Under the pieces are notes generated by a model, which was not told the origin of the DNA, ran no database searches, and saw only the letters and a list, made by a program, of their open reading frames with translations. The translations under genes were made by a program, and so were the position numbers. Below are positions 34,085-44,497 of a DNA stretch of 64,000 bases, piece after piece. The stretch lies in NCBI RefSeq assembly GCF_022427965.1, contig NZ_JAKTTI010000025.1, forward strand, positions 1 through 64,000, written 5' to 3'. Numbering within the stretch: position 1 is the first letter of the stretch; each line of letters opens with the position of its first letter. The stretch comes from Fredinandcohnia quinoae (GTDB lineage Bacteria > Bacillota > Bacilli > Bacillales > Bacillaceae_L).

Positions 34085-36157
34085 ATGCAAACGGTCATGA
34101 TCGTCGGAGCTGGAAAAGGTGGAGCAGCTATTTTGCGGATATTGCAAGAAACAGAGATGTTAAAAGTAGTGGCTGTCATCGATCGAAATAAATCTGCTCC
34201 TGGAATAGTATTAGCTCAAAAATTAAATATTTCAACAGGTGATGATTGGAGAGTATTTTTAACGCCGGATATTGATATCGTAATAGAGGCAACAGGAAAT
34301 GAACAAGTATTTAAAGAAATAAGAGAAAAAAGACATAAAACAACGGTACTCATTCCTGGTGCTGTAGCTTATATCACCTCTAAACTAATGGAAGAAAAAG
34401 AGGAACTCATTAGTAAATTAAGGGATGAAACATATAAACATGATTTAATATTTAATTCTACCCATGACGGTATGATTGTTATTGATGTAAATAGCAATGT
34501 GATGCTTTTAAATAATAGTGCTGCAAGGATGATTGGTGTATCTAAAAATAGTGTGATTGGGAAACACATTTATGATTGCATTCCTGCTAGTAAGCTGCCA
34601 GAAGTGTTACATTCAAGAGCTGTAGAGATAAATCAAGAGTTTATTCTGGATAATGGAAGGAAAATCATTACTACCCGAATTCCGATGGTGAATGAATCTG
34701 GCTTATTGATGGGTGCTTTTGCAGTTTTTAAAGATATTACCGAAGTCGTGAATTTAGCTGAAGAAATTACGAATTTAAAAGAAATACAAACAATGCTGGA
34801 AGCAATTATTCAATCATCTGATGACGCTATTTCTGTTGTAGATGAAGATGGACGAGGGATATTAATAAACCGTGCATATACGAGAATTACAGGATTGGAA
34901 CAGGATGAGATTATCGGAAAACCGGCTACCGCGGATATTTCTGAAGGTGAAAGTATGCATATGAAGGTTTTGACAACCCGTAGACCGGTAAGAGGTGTTC
35001 GGATGAAATTAGGTCCGAATAATAAGGATGTCGTTGTGAATGTTGCACCAGTTATTGTGGATGGGAAATTAAAAGGAAGTGTCGGTGTTGTTCACGATGT
35101 TTCCGAAATCAGTCAATTAACAACAGAATTGAATCGTGCTAGACATATCATTCGAACGTTAGAAGCAAAGTATTCATTTGAAGATATTATTGGATCTTCA
35201 GAAGAAATGGAATTTGCCATTGAACAAGCAAAGCTTGGTGCGAAGACACCTGCAACTGTTTTGTTGAGAGGCGAATCTGGAACAGGTAAGGAATTATTTG
35301 CACACGCAATACATAATGCTAGTAAACGAAAATACAATAAATTTGTTCGAGTAAACTGTGCTGCTCTATCAGAAAATTTATTAGAAAGTGAATTATTTGG
35401 TTATGAGGAAGGTGCTTTTTCCGGTGCAAAACGCGGAGGTAAAAAAGGATTATTTGAAGAGGCAAATAACGGAAGTATTTTCTTGGATGAAATTGGTGAA
35501 TTGTCAGCTGGTACCCAAGCGAAACTATTGAGGGTATTACAAGAACATGAAATCACTCGAGTTGGAGGTATAAAACCTCTCACAATTGATGTAAGAGTAA
35601 TAGCAGCAACTAATGTTAATCTTGAAAAGGGGATTATTAATGGAACTTTTCGAGAAGACCTCTATTACCGTTTGAACAGAATGCCAATTCATATTCCGCC
35701 ACTCCGGTTGAGGAAGCAAGATATTCAATATCTATCAGAACATTTACTCTATAAAATTAATCAAGATTATGGTCGGAATGTAGAAGGGTTGACTGTTGAT
35801 GCGATTAATTATTTGATGTCATACAATTGGCCTGGTAATGTAAGGGAACTAGAAAATATTCTAGGACGAGCCATTATATTCATGAAGTTTCAAGAGAAAC
35901 TAATTGATGTAAAGCATATTCAACCGTTGAAGAATATCGATCAAAAGGAATCGAACCAAGTTACTATACAATTATCAGGGGATGCCAACGAACCACTATC
36001 AGATCTTGTTGAAAGATATGAAGCTAAGGTTATTTCGAAGGTACTTGCTAATCATTCTGGCAATAAAACACTAACCGCAAAATCATTAGGTATTTCTCTA
36101 AGGAGCTTATACTACAAATTAGAAAAATATGATCTTGCAAATAATGGCACGCAATAA
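34085..36157 (+). CDS. bkdR: Sigma-54-dependent activator BkdR
   Basis: BkdR activates the SigL (sigma-54) promoter of the branched-chain keto acid operon. The 690-residue protein has an N-terminal Rossmann-like segment ([15 protein letters not shown]), two PAS-type sensor domains (about 118-230 and 240-350), an AAA+ domain with Walker A GESGTGKE (396-403), and a C-terminal Fis-type helix-turn-helix. The sigma-54 contact loop reads GAFSGA (443-448) instead of the usual GAFTGA. ATG 34085 follows GGTGGTGG; an upstream frame from 34034 lacks such a site. The matching -24/-12 promoter lies just downstream. Confidence 0.93.
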   Translation: MQTVMIVGAGKGGAAILRILQETEMLKVVAVIDRNKSAPGIVLAQKLNISTGDDWRVFLTPDIDIVIEATGNEQVFKEIREKRHKTTVLIPGAVAYITSKLMEEKEELISKLRDETYKHDLIFNSTHDGMIVIDVNSNVMLLNNSAARMIGVSKNSVIGKHIYDCIPASKLPEVLHSRAVEINQEFILDNGRKIITTRIPMVNESGLLMGAFAVFKDITEVVNLAEEITNLKEIQTMLEAIIQSSDDAISVVDEDGRGILINRAYTRITGLEQDEIIGKPATADISEGESMHMKVLTTRRPVRGVRMKLGPNNKDVVVNVAPVIVDGKLKGSVGVVHDVSEISQLTTELNRARHIIRTLEAKYSFEDIIGSSEEMEFAIEQAKLGAKTPATVLLRGESGTGKELFAHAIHNASKRKYNKFVRVNCAALSENLLESELFGYEEGAFSGAKRGGKKGLFEEANNGSIFLDEIGELSAGTQAKLLRVLQEHEITRVGGIKPLTIDVRVIAATNVNLEKGIINGTFREDLYYRLNRMPIHIPPLRLRKQDIQYLSEHLLYKINQDYGRNVEGLTVDAINYLMSYNWPGNVRELENILGRAIIFMKFQEKLIDVKHIQPLKNIDQKESNQVTIQLSGDANEPLSDLVERYEAKVISKVLANHSGNKTLTAKSLGISLRSLYYKLEKYDLANNGTQ

Positions 36158-36224
36158 AATGCACGATTTGCAAAATGTTGCAAAACGACCATTCTACAAT
36201 AAAGCGTTTTCACCATTTTGTAGG

Positions 36225-36241
36225 TTGGCACAAATCTTGCA
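36225..36241 (+). promoter_or_regulatory. Sigma-54 (SigL) promoter of the ptb-bcd-buk-lpd-bkd operon
   Basis: TTGGCAC (36225-36231) and TTGCA (36237-36241) with 5 bp between give a near-perfect -24/-12 element (TGGCAC-N5-TTGCA). Upstream, TTGCAAAA occurs twice in tandem (about 36169-36186), and CTACAA/TTGTAG flank 36194-36222; these are possible BkdR sites, but that is inference. Confidence 0.9.
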
Positions 36242-36298
36242 TCATATAATCTTGTGTACAACAGTTTATCTTTTAGTAGAGGAGAGGGTTGAAACTTC

Positions 36299-37198
36299 AT
36301 GGAATTAGACGAACTTATCACAAATGCAACCCGAAATAAGGATGTAAAGGTTGCTGTTGCGGCTGCTGAAGATGAAGAAGTAATTGACGCTGTTGTCCAA
36401 GCTCTTAATCATAAGCTAGCTCAATTTCTGTTGTATGGAGACCGTGAAAAAATTATACATTTACTATCAGAAAAGAATGTTAGTATCCGGCATGAAGCGA
36501 TTCAGGTCATTCATACGATTTCAGTGGAGAAATCAGCTGAATTAGCTGTAAAGGCAGTCCATGCTAATGATGCGGATGTTTTGATGAAGGGAAATATTCC
36601 AACTTCCACTTTATTAAAAGCGGTACTTAATAAAGATTATGGATTAAGAACTGGAAGTGTGCTATCTCATGTGGCGGTGTTTGAAGTACCAAGGTATGAA
36701 AGATTCATCATATTAACAGATGCTGCGATGAATATAGCGCCAGATCTAGAACAAAAGGTTCATATCATAAAAAATGCTGTTGCAGTTGCTAACTCAATTG
36801 GAATAGATAATCCAAAAGTAGCACCTATTGCTGCTGTCGAGGTCATTAATCCTGGAATGCAAGCAACAATAGATGCAGCTTCATTAACACAAATGAACAG
36901 ACGTGGGCAGATAAATAACTGTGTGGTTGATGGACCACTGGCTCTTGATAATGCAATTTCTTCATTTGCTGCTGAACATAAGGGCATAGTAAGTAATGTA
37001 GCTGGAGAGGCTGATATTTTAGTTGTTCCAACAATAGAAGTTGGAAATGCACTCTACAAATCACTAGTTTATTTTGCAAATGCAAAGGTTGGGGCAATAA
37101 TTGCAGGAGCAAAATCACCAATCGTTTTAACATCTAGAGCAGATTCTGCTGAAAGTAAGTTATATTCTCTAGCTTTAGCGGTATGCTCTGTTAACTAA
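36299..37198 (+). CDS. ptb: Phosphate butyryltransferase
   Basis: Ptb converts butyryl-CoA and branched acyl-CoAs to acyl phosphates, which Buk can use to make ATP. The 299-residue protein matches the Pta/Ptb family, with [26 protein letters not shown] and [10 protein letters not shown] segments typical of the B. subtilis enzyme YqiS. It is the first gene after the sigma-54 promoter. Confidence 0.94.
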   Translation: MELDELITNATRNKDVKVAVAAAEDEEVIDAVVQALNHKLAQFLLYGDREKIIHLLSEKNVSIRHEAIQVIHTISVEKSAELAVKAVHANDADVLMKGNIPTSTLLKAVLNKDYGLRTGSVLSHVAVFEVPRYERFIILTDAAMNIAPDLEQKVHIIKNAVAVANSIGIDNPKVAPIAAVEVINPGMQATIDAASLTQMNRRGQINNCVVDGPLALDNAISSFAAEHKGIVSNVAGEADILVVPTIEVGNALYKSLVYFANAKVGAIIAGAKSPIVLTSRADSAESKLYSLALAVCSVN

Positions 37199-37229
37199 CA
37201 CTGTTCTTATAATAGGGAGGAATTACAAA

Positions 37230-38330
37230 ATGGAATTATTTACTTATATGGAAAAATACGATTACGAGCAATTGGTTTTTTGTCAAGATAAGCAATCTGG
37301 ATTAAAGGCAATTATCGCAATACATGATACAACATTGGGACCAGCATTAGGTGGAACACGCATGTGGACATATGCATCAGAAGAAGCGGCAATAGAAGAT
37401 GCTCTTCGGCTAGCAAAAGGTATGACATATAAAAATGCTGCAGCTGGATTGAACCTAGGTGGAGGAAAAACAGTTATAATCGGAGATCCAAGAAAAGATA
37501 AAAGTGAAGAATTATTTAGAGCATTTGGCCGTTATATTCAAGGATTAAATGGTAGATATATTACTGCAGAAGATGTAGGTACTACTGTTGCAGATATGGA
37601 TCTTATTCATGAAGAAACAGATTTCGTAACCGGTATCTCACCTGCATTTGGTTCATCTGGTAATCCATCTCCGGTAACTGCATATGGAGTGTATAGAGGG
37701 ATGAAAGCAGCAGCAAAAGAAGCTTTTGGATCTGACTCTTTAGAAGGAAAAGTAGTCGCCATTCAAGGAGTTGGTAATGTAGCATACACTTTATGTAAAT
37801 ATTTACATGAAGAAGGTGCACAGTTAATTGTTACAGATATTAATAAAGAAGCGGTAAATCGAGCGGTAGAAGATTTCGGTGCTAAAGCTGTAGAACCAGA
37901 TGAAATATACGGTGTAGATTGTGATATTTATGCACCTTGTGCTCTCGGTGCTACTGTCAATGATGTAACAATTCCACAATTAAAAGCAAAAGTTATTGCA
38001 GGATCTGCAAATAATCAATTAAAAGAAGCGCGTCATGGTGATGTTATCCACGAATTAGGTATTGTATACGCACCTGATTATGTAATTAACGCAGGTGGTG
38101 TAATTAATGTTGCGGATGAATTATATGGTTACAATCAAGAGCGCGCTATGAAGAAGGTTGAACTTATATATGACACGATCGAAAAGGTAATAAACATTGC
38201 CAAACGTGATCGAATTCCAACTTACCAAGCTGCAGATCGTCTAGCTGAAGAACGTATTGAAAAAATGAGAAATTCTCGTAGTCAATTTTTGCAAAATGGA
38301 CAACATATTTTAAGTCGTAGAAACAAGTAA
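37230..38330 (+). CDS. bcd: Leucine (branched-chain amino acid) dehydrogenase
   Basis: Bcd oxidatively deaminates leucine, valine and isoleucine to the keto acids used by the Bkd complex, with NAD+. The 366-residue protein has [10 protein letters not shown] (37-46), catalytic Lys68 and Lys80 ([13 protein letters not shown]) and the NAD-binding loop GVGNVA (180-185). The ribosome-binding site is AGGGAGGAA. It is the second gene of the bkd operon. Confidence 0.96.
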   Translation: MELFTYMEKYDYEQLVFCQDKQSGLKAIIAIHDTTLGPALGGTRMWTYASEEAAIEDALRLAKGMTYKNAAAGLNLGGGKTVIIGDPRKDKSEELFRAFGRYIQGLNGRYITAEDVGTTVADMDLIHEETDFVTGISPAFGSSGNPSPVTAYGVYRGMKAAAKEAFGSDSLEGKVVAIQGVGNVAYTLCKYLHEEGAQLIVTDINKEAVNRAVEDFGAKAVEPDEIYGVDCDIYAPCALGATVNDVTIPQLKAKVIAGSANNQLKEARHGDVIHELGIVYAPDYVINAGGVINVADELYGYNQERAMKKVELIYDTIEKVINIAKRDRIPTYQAADRLAEERIEKMRNSRSQFLQNGQHILSRRNK

Positions 38331-38412
38331 TCAATTATGTGGGGGGATGTGTGGATTCCATACCCTCCATCTTTGTATGCCTATATAGTTTCATCAATTG
38401 GAGGTCTCGACG

Positions 38413-39522
38413 TTGCAGGAAAAAGAATATCGTATTCTTGTTATCAACCCTGGTTCAACATCAACAAAAATTGGTGTTTATGATAATGAACGCTCAGTTT
38501 TTGAGAAAACGATCCGGCACGATAGCTCTGTTATAAATTCATTTGAAAGCATTATTGCTCAATATGACTTTAGAAAAACGACTATATTAGAAACATTGGA
38601 TAGTGAAGGTATTAATATCTCAAAATTAAATGCTGTTTGTGGTCGTGGTGGGTTATTACGACCAATCGAAGGTGGTACTTATAGGGTAAATGAGCATATG
38701 CTACAAGATTTGAAACTTGGCTATGCAGGACAACATGCTTCAAACCTTGGGGGAATTATCGCACATGAAATTGCCAAGGGGTTGAATATCCCGTCGTACA
38801 TTGTAGATCCTGTTGTGGTAGATGAATTAGACGCAATAGCAAGAATTTCAGGATTTTCTTTAATTGAAAGAAAAAGTATTTTTCATGCATTAAATCAAAA
38901 AGCAGTTGCAAGAAGAGTTGCTAGAGAACTTGGCAAAAAGTATGAAGAATTAAATCTCATTGTAACCCATATGGGTGGAGGAATAACTGTAGGTGTTCAT
39001 AAAGAAGGAAAAGTAATTGATGTCAATAATGGACTACACGGGGATGGACCATTTAGTCCTGAACGGGCTGGTACTGTCCCTGCTGGAGATCTTGTTGCAC
39101 TATGCTTTTCGGGTAATTATTACAGAGAAGAAATTATGAAGAAACTTGTTGGTCAAGGCGGGATGGTAGGCTATCTAGGCACAAATGATGCTGTTCAAGT
39201 TGAAAAAATGATTGAAAAAGGCAATGATAACGCAAAGCTTATATATAGTGCGATGGCATATCAGGTTGCAAAAGAAATTGGTTCGGCTAGTGCTGTTCTT
39301 TCTGGTAAAGTCGATGCTATCATTCTTACTGGTGGTTTGGCATATGGTAAAGGCTTTGTAAATGAAATTTCTGAACGGATAAATTGGATTGCGGATGTTA
39401 TTATTCAACCTGGAGAAAATGAACTCCAAGCCCTAGCTGATGGTGCATTACGTGTTTTAAGAGGAGAAGAGCAGGAAAAACAATATCCAGGACAAAAGCT
39501 ACAAACTTCTGTTCTTAATTAA
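38413..39522 (+). CDS. buk: Butyrate kinase
   Basis: Buk phosphorylates ADP with butyryl phosphate or branched acyl phosphates. The 369-residue ASKHA-fold protein starts with the conserved [18 protein letters not shown] and has the [14 protein letters not shown] and GGLAYGKGF phosphate-binding segments. TTG 38413 is the likely start, 8 nt after GGAGGT (38400-38405); the in-frame TTG at 38398 lies ahead of that site. Ptb and Buk together allow substrate-level ATP formation from branched acyl-CoA. Confidence 0.93.
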   Translation: MQEKEYRILVINPGSTSTKIGVYDNERSVFEKTIRHDSSVINSFESIIAQYDFRKTTILETLDSEGINISKLNAVCGRGGLLRPIEGGTYRVNEHMLQDLKLGYAGQHASNLGGIIAHEIAKGLNIPSYIVDPVVVDELDAIARISGFSLIERKSIFHALNQKAVARRVARELGKKYEELNLIVTHMGGGITVGVHKEGKVIDVNNGLHGDGPFSPERAGTVPAGDLVALCFSGNYYREEIMKKLVGQGGMVGYLGTNDAVQVEKMIEKGNDNAKLIYSAMAYQVAKEIGSASAVLSGKVDAIILTGGLAYGKGFVNEISERINWIADVIIQPGENELQALADGALRVLRGEEQEKQYPGQKLQTSVLN

Positions 39523-39547
39523 TGGTTTGAAAGAAGGGTGAAAAAGT

Positions 39548-40969
39548 ATGGCAAAAGAATATGATTTGGTTATTCTCGGTGGAGGTACTGGGGGATATGT
39601 TGCAGCAATCCGTGCTTCACAATTAGGATTATCAGTCGCCGTTGTTGAAAAAGGCAAGCTTGGTGGCACATGTCTTCACGCAGGATGTATACCTAGTAAG
39701 GCTTTATTACGAAGTGCTGAAGTTTATTCAACAACATTACGAAGTGAAGATTTTGGTGTCATTGCCAAAGATGTTGCTCTTGATTTTACAAAGGTACAAG
39801 AACGAAAAAGGAAGATTACTGATCAACTGTACAAAGGTGTTCAGCATTTAATGAAGCAAGGGAAAATTGATGTCTATGAGGGACTTGGACGTATCCTTGG
39901 ACCTTCTATTTTCTCACCAATGCCAGGTACAATCTCTGTTGAAATGAACAATGGAGATGAAAATGAGATGCTTATCCCAAAGAACGTAATCATTGCAACG
40001 GGATCAAGACCACGTACACTTCAAGGTCTTGAGGCAGATGGTGCGTATGTAATGACATCAGATGAAGCTTTGGAAATGGAAAGCCTCCCTAATTCAATTA
40101 TTATTGTTGGTGGCGGAGTAATTGGGATTGAATGGGCGTCAATGCTGAATGATTTTGGTCTAGAAGTAACAGTATTAGAATATGCAGATCGAATACTTCC
40201 TACAGAAGATAAAGAAGTATCGAAAGAAATGCAGCGTCTAATGAAGAAAAAAGGTGTAAAAATTGTAACCGGTGCAAAGGTTTTACCCGAGACAATTGAT
40301 AAGGGAAATGGAGTATCGATACAAGCTGAGCACAAGGGAGAACAAAAATCATTTCACGCTGATAAATTACTTGTTTCAGTTGGACGTCAAGCAAATATTG
40401 AAGGAATCGGCCTTGAAAATACAGAAATTATGGTTGATAAAGGTTTCATTACTACAAATGAATTTTTTCAAACGAAAGAATCCCATATTTATGCGATTGG
40501 TGATGTAATCGGAGGTCTACAACTTGCGCATGTTGCATCTCACGAGGGGATTGTAGCGGTTGAGCATATGGCAAATGAAAATCCACTCCCAATTGATTAC
40601 TCACTAGTATCAAAATGTGTATACAGTAATCCAGAGGTTGCGAGTGTTGGTTATACAGAAGACGAAGCGAAAGACAAAGGATATAAAGTTAAAACTGGTA
40701 AGTTTTCCTTTAGAGCGATTGGTAAAGCACTAGTATTTGGAGAATCAGATGGATTTGTAAAACTTGTAGTAGATGAAGAATCGGATGACTTATTAGGTGT
40801 TCATATGATTGGCCCACATGTAACGGATATGATATCTGAAGCTGGTTTGGCGAGGGTTTTAGATGCAACTCCTTGGGAAGTTGCCCATACAATTCATCCA
40901 CACCCTACACTTTCAGAGGCAATCGGTGAAGCTGCACTCGCAGTTGATGGAAAAGCAATACACGGATAA
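39548..40969 (+). CDS. lpdV: Dihydrolipoyl dehydrogenase, E3 of the branched-chain complex
   Basis: E3 reoxidises the dihydrolipoyl group with NAD+. The 473-residue flavoprotein has the FAD loop GGGTGG (11-16), redox pair Cys42/Cys47 in GGTCLHAGCIPSK, the NAD loop VGGGVIGIEWAS and the C-terminal HPHPTLSEA, with His452 and Glu457 as the catalytic pair. It lies in the bkd operon ahead of the E1 and E2 genes. Confidence 0.95.
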   Translation: MAKEYDLVILGGGTGGYVAAIRASQLGLSVAVVEKGKLGGTCLHAGCIPSKALLRSAEVYSTTLRSEDFGVIAKDVALDFTKVQERKRKITDQLYKGVQHLMKQGKIDVYEGLGRILGPSIFSPMPGTISVEMNNGDENEMLIPKNVIIATGSRPRTLQGLEADGAYVMTSDEALEMESLPNSIIIVGGGVIGIEWASMLNDFGLEVTVLEYADRILPTEDKEVSKEMQRLMKKKGVKIVTGAKVLPETIDKGNGVSIQAEHKGEQKSFHADKLLVSVGRQANIEGIGLENTEIMVDKGFITTNEFFQTKESHIYAIGDVIGGLQLAHVASHEGIVAVEHMANENPLPIDYSLVSKCVYSNPEVASVGYTEDEAKDKGYKVKTGKFSFRAIGKALVFGESDGFVKLVVDEESDDLLGVHMIGPHVTDMISEAGLARVLDATPWEVAHTIHPHPTLSEAIGEAALAVDGKAIHG

Positions 40970-40994
40970 TCTTATTTAATAGGAGGTATGAAAA

Positions 40995-42002
40995 ATGACT
41001 GAAAATCGTCATCAGGCATTAGGCCTAAGTGATGAAGCTGTTTTAGAAATGTATGAAACAATGCTGCTAGCTCGTAAAATTGACGAGAGAATGTGGCTGC
41101 TAAATCGTGCTGGAAAGATTCCATTTGTAATTTCTTGTCAAGGCCAGGAAGCTGCACAGGTTGGGGCTGCATTTGCTTTAGATCGAGAGAAAGATTATGT
41201 CCTACCATATTACCGTGATATGGGTGTAGTGCTTACTTTTGGTATGACTGCAACTGAGCTTATGCTGTCTGGTTTTGCAAAATTGGAAGATCCAAATTCA
41301 GGTGGACGCCAAATGCCAGGGCATTTTGGTCAAAAGAAAAATCGAATTGTAACAGGTTCTTCCCCTGTTACTACTCAAGTTCCACATGCGGTTGGAGTTG
41401 CTTTAGGTGGAAGAATGGAAGGGAAGGATTTAGTTACTTTCGTTACCTTTGGTGAGGGTTCATCTAACCAAGGTGATTTTCATGAAGGGGCAAACTTTGC
41501 TGCTGTACATAAACTGCCTGTTATTTTTATGTGTGAGAATAATAAATATGCGATTTCTGTTCCATATGAAAAACAAGTTGCATGCGAAAAAATATCTGAT
41601 CGTGCAATTGGGTATGGAATGCCTGGTTTTACGGTTGATGGTAATGACCCACTTGAAGTGTATAAAGCTGTTAAAGAAGCAGCAGATCGTGGTCGCCGTG
41701 GTGATGGCCCAACATTAATTGAAACAATTTCATATCGTCTCACTGCACATTCATCAGATGATGATGATCGTGCATATCGTGAGCAATCAGAGGTTGCTGA
41801 AGCGAAAAAGAAGGATCCGATTCTATCTTTTGCAGCATATTTAACATCTACCGGGGTTATGAGTGAAGAAAAGGAAAAAGAAATAACCGAACGTGTGACA
41901 AAGCAAGTGAATGAAGCAACAGACTATGCTGAAAATGCACCTTATGCAGAACCAGAGGATGCTTTGAAATTTGTTTATGCGCCAGTAGTTGGGGGGAAAT
42001 AA
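40995..42002 (+). CDS. bkdAA: Branched-chain 2-oxo acid dehydrogenase E1 alpha
   Basis: E1 alpha binds thiamine diphosphate and, with BkdAB, decarboxylates branched keto acids. The 335-residue protein has the GEGSSNQGDFHEGANFAAVH stretch and terminal NN of the thiamine-binding fold (about 153-183) and the SYRLTAHSSDDDDR phosphorylation-loop-like region. AGGAGGTATG precedes the ATG. The stop is 1 nt before the bkdAB start. Confidence 0.95.
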   Translation: MTENRHQALGLSDEAVLEMYETMLLARKIDERMWLLNRAGKIPFVISCQGQEAAQVGAAFALDREKDYVLPYYRDMGVVLTFGMTATELMLSGFAKLEDPNSGGRQMPGHFGQKKNRIVTGSSPVTTQVPHAVGVALGGRMEGKDLVTFVTFGEGSSNQGDFHEGANFAAVHKLPVIFMCENNKYAISVPYEKQVACEKISDRAIGYGMPGFTVDGNDPLEVYKAVKEAADRGRRGDGPTLIETISYRLTAHSSDDDDRAYREQSEVAEAKKKDPILSFAAYLTSTGVMSEEKEKEITERVTKQVNEATDYAENAPYAEPEDALKFVYAPVVGGK

Positions 42003-42003
42003 A

Positions 42004-42987
42004 ATGCCAGTAATTTCTTATATTGATGCTGTTACGATGGCAATACGAGAAGAGATGGAAAGAGATCCTAAAGTTTTTGTTTTAGGAGAAGATGTTGGAA
42101 GAAAAGGTGGAGTATTTAAGGCTACAAATGGTTTGTATGAACAGTTTGGTGAACATCGGGTAATCGACACTCCATTAGCAGAATCAGCTATAGCTGGTGT
42201 TGGAATCGGTGCAGCAATGTATGGAATGAGACCGATAGCTGAGATGCAATTTGCAGATTTTATAATGCCTGCGGTGAACCAAATTGTTTCAGAAGCAGCT
42301 AAAATTCGCTACCGTTCTAATAATGATTGGAGTTGTCCAATTACAATCCGTGCTCCATATGGTGGAGGCGTTCACGGGGCTTTATACCACTCTCAATCGG
42401 TTGAAGCTCTTTTTGCAAATCAACCTGGTTTAAAAATTGTTATGCCTTCTACACCGTACGATGTAAAAGGATTACTTAAAGCTGCAATTCGAGATGAGGA
42501 CCCTGTACTTTTCTTTGAACATAAACGAGCATATCGTTTAATAAAAGGGGAAGTACCAGAAGATGATTATGTATTGCCAATTGGAAAAGCAGATGTAAAA
42601 CGTGAAGGTGATGACATTACTGTCATTACATATGGATTATGTGTCCATTTTGCATTGCAGGCAGCAGAGCGTTTAGCTAAAGACGGTATTAACGCTCATA
42701 TTTTAGACTTACGAACTGTATATCCTTTAGATAAAGAGGCAATCATTGAAGCAGCATCGAAAACTGGAAAAGTACTACTTGTGACAGAGGATAATAAAGA
42801 AGGAAGCATTATGAGTGAGGTTTCAGCAATTATTGCTGAAAATTGCCTATTTGAACTTGATGCACCGATTATGAGATTAGCAGGTCCAGACGTACCAGCA
42901 ATGCCTTACTCACCAACAATGGAAAAATTCTTCATGGTCAATCCCGACAAAGTGGAAAAGGCAATGAGAGAACTAGCTGAGTATTAA
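42004..42987 (+). CDS. bkdAB: Branched-chain 2-oxo acid dehydrogenase E1 beta
   Basis: The 327-residue E1 beta subunit begins PVISYIDAVTMAIREEMERD and has GEDVGRKGGVFKAT, RAPYGGGVHGALYHSQS and the C-terminal transketolase domain. ATG 42004 has GGGGGGAAAT upstream inside the end of bkdAA; an earlier in-frame ATG at 41989 would lack a site. The length equals that of the B. subtilis protein. Confidence 0.95.
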   Translation: MPVISYIDAVTMAIREEMERDPKVFVLGEDVGRKGGVFKATNGLYEQFGEHRVIDTPLAESAIAGVGIGAAMYGMRPIAEMQFADFIMPAVNQIVSEAAKIRYRSNNDWSCPITIRAPYGGGVHGALYHSQSVEALFANQPGLKIVMPSTPYDVKGLLKAAIRDEDPVLFFEHKRAYRLIKGEVPEDDYVLPIGKADVKREGDDITVITYGLCVHFALQAAERLAKDGINAHILDLRTVYPLDKEAIIEAASKTGKVLLVTEDNKEGSIMSEVSAIIAENCLFELDAPIMRLAGPDVPAMPYSPTMEKFFMVNPDKVEKAMRELAEY

Positions 42988-42992
42988 AGAAG

Positions 42993-43028
42993 TGTTCAAA
43001 AAGAAGGATAAACTGGACTTTTTGAACA
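42993..43028 (+). other. Hairpin between bkdAB and bkdB
   Basis: TGTTCAAAAAG (42993-43003) is an exact inverted repeat of CTTTTTGAACA (43018-43028) with a 14-nt loop. It follows the bkdAB stop but has no T tract, so it is more likely an RNA processing or stability element than a terminator. It could set a different level for E2. Confidence 0.6.
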
Positions 43029-43068
43029 TCATCTATAAGCTGAATTGGCAATAAGGAGGTTTTTAACA

Positions 43069-44352
43069 TTGGCAACTGAAAAAATTACAATGCCTCAACT
43101 TGGAGAAAGTGTAACAGAAGGTACAATTAGTAAATGGCTTGTCGCGGTTGGGGATAAGGTTAATAAATATGATCCATTAACCGAAGTTATGACAGATAAA
43201 GTGAATGCAGAGGTTCCTTCATCTTTTTCAGGAACAATTAAAGAATTAGTTGCTGAAGAAGGAGAAACATTAGCGGTAGGAGAAGTCATTTGTATAATTG
43301 AGGTTGAAGGCGGAGTTGTAGAAACTGAAGCTGTTGAAAAAGTGGTTTCAAATACAGAATCAGCTGTTACACCGGTTCCAAGTGAAACGAAAGATACGAC
43401 AAATAAACGCCGCTATTCTCCAGCGGTACTAAAACTATCCCAAGACCATAATATTGATCTTGAAAAAGTAAATGGTACGGGTGCAGGTGGAAGAATTACT
43501 CGAAAAGACTTATTAAAAATAATAGAAACTGGTGCGATACCAACTACTACTGAAAAAATCGCTGTACAACCAGAACAAACAGAAGCCACTTCTGTTGATA
43601 GTCAACCAAGTGTAAAATCATCTCATGCGCCAAGCATTCCTGTTACTGTTGGAGATATTGAAATTCCGGTTACAGGTATTCGTAAAGCAATCGCAGCTAA
43701 CATGCTTAGAAGTAAGCATGAGGCACCTCATGCTTGGACAATGGTTGAGGTTGACGCGACCAACTTAGTTGATTATAGAAATTCACTTAAAGATGAATTT
43801 AAGAAGAAAGAGGGCTTTAATTTAACTTTCTTTGCATTCTTTGTCAAAGCAGTTGCGCAAGCACTAAAGGAATTCCCGCAAATTAACTCCATGTGGGCTG
43901 GCGACAAAATTATCCAAAAGAAGGACATTAACGTTTCGATAGCTGTTGCAACAGATGATGCTTTATTTGTTCCTGTAATAAAGAATGCTGATGAAAAAAC
44001 GATTAAAGGAATTGCTCGTGAGATTTCTGAACTCGCAGTTAAGGTGAGAACTGGTAAACTGAAATCAGAAGATATGCAAGGTGGGACCTTTACTGTAAAC
44101 AATACAGGATCGTTTGGATCTATTCAGTCAATGGGAATTATCAATTATCCCCAAGCTGCGATTTTACAGGTCGAATCAATTGTCAAACGTCCAGTTGTAA
44201 TGAATAATGGAATGATCGCTGTTCGTGATATCGTTAACCTGTGTATGTCACTAGATCACCGTGTACTCGATGGACTTGTATGTGGGCGATTCTTAGCGCG
44301 TGTTAAAGAAATAATTGAAAAAACATCAAAAGATAATACATCTATTTATTAA
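43069..44352 (+). CDS. bkdB: Branched-chain 2-oxo acid dehydrogenase E2 (lipoyl acyltransferase)
   Basis: E2 forms the core of the complex and passes the acyl group from lipoate to CoA. The 427-residue protein has one lipoyl domain (about 1-78; lipoyl Lys44 in MTDKVNAEV), a peripheral-subunit-binding domain (about 112-150, RRYSPAVLKLSQDHNID) and the catalytic domain ending in DHRVLDG with His397 and Asp401. The start is TTG 43069, 8 nt after AAGGAGGT. LipM earlier in the window belongs to the pathway that supplies its lipoate. Confidence 0.94.
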   Translation: MATEKITMPQLGESVTEGTISKWLVAVGDKVNKYDPLTEVMTDKVNAEVPSSFSGTIKELVAEEGETLAVGEVICIIEVEGGVVETEAVEKVVSNTESAVTPVPSETKDTTNKRRYSPAVLKLSQDHNIDLEKVNGTGAGGRITRKDLLKIIETGAIPTTTEKIAVQPEQTEATSVDSQPSVKSSHAPSIPVTVGDIEIPVTGIRKAIAANMLRSKHEAPHAWTMVEVDATNLVDYRNSLKDEFKKKEGFNLTFFAFFVKAVAQALKEFPQINSMWAGDKIIQKKDINVSIAVATDDALFVPVIKNADEKTIKGIAREISELAVKVRTGKLKSEDMQGGTFTVNNTGSFGSIQSMGIINYPQAAILQVESIVKRPVVMNNGMIAVRDIVNLCMSLDHRVLDGLVCGRFLARVKEIIEKTSKDNTSIY

Positions 44353-44361
44353 TAATAGTGG

Positions 44362-44399
44362 TGAACAGGCATTGCAATGGCAATGCCTTGTTCATTTTT
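44362..44399 (+). terminator. Intrinsic terminator of the bkd operon
   Basis: TGAACAGGCATTGC (44362-44375) pairs with GCAATGCC plus TGTTCA (44380-44394, one bulged T), followed by TTTTT. Confidence 0.88.
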
Positions 44400-44417
44400 A
44401 CAATATCTTTATTTGGA

Positions 44418-44483
44418 TTGTCACTTATTCATGTATATACTAAAATAATAAGTAGATAACTAGATTTTTGAAAGCGATTACTT
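44418..44483 (+). promoter_or_regulatory. Promoter of mutA-mutB-meaB with a candidate CcpA cre site
   Basis: TTGTCA (44418-44423) and TAAAAT (44441-44446) are 17 bp apart. TTGAAAGCGATTACTT (44468-44483) agrees with the cre consensus except at the next-to-last base and lies about 15-30 nt after the expected start, a usual road-block position. It ends 14 nt before the mutA ATG. Confidence 0.65.
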
Positions 44484-44497
44484 GAGGGGGCAATAAG

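Noticed and set aside
36158-36180. Isolated ATGCACGAT match after bkdR, like the 20-bp repeat core
   Set aside because: It is a single 9-bp match with no neighbouring 20-bp period, so it is most likely chance.
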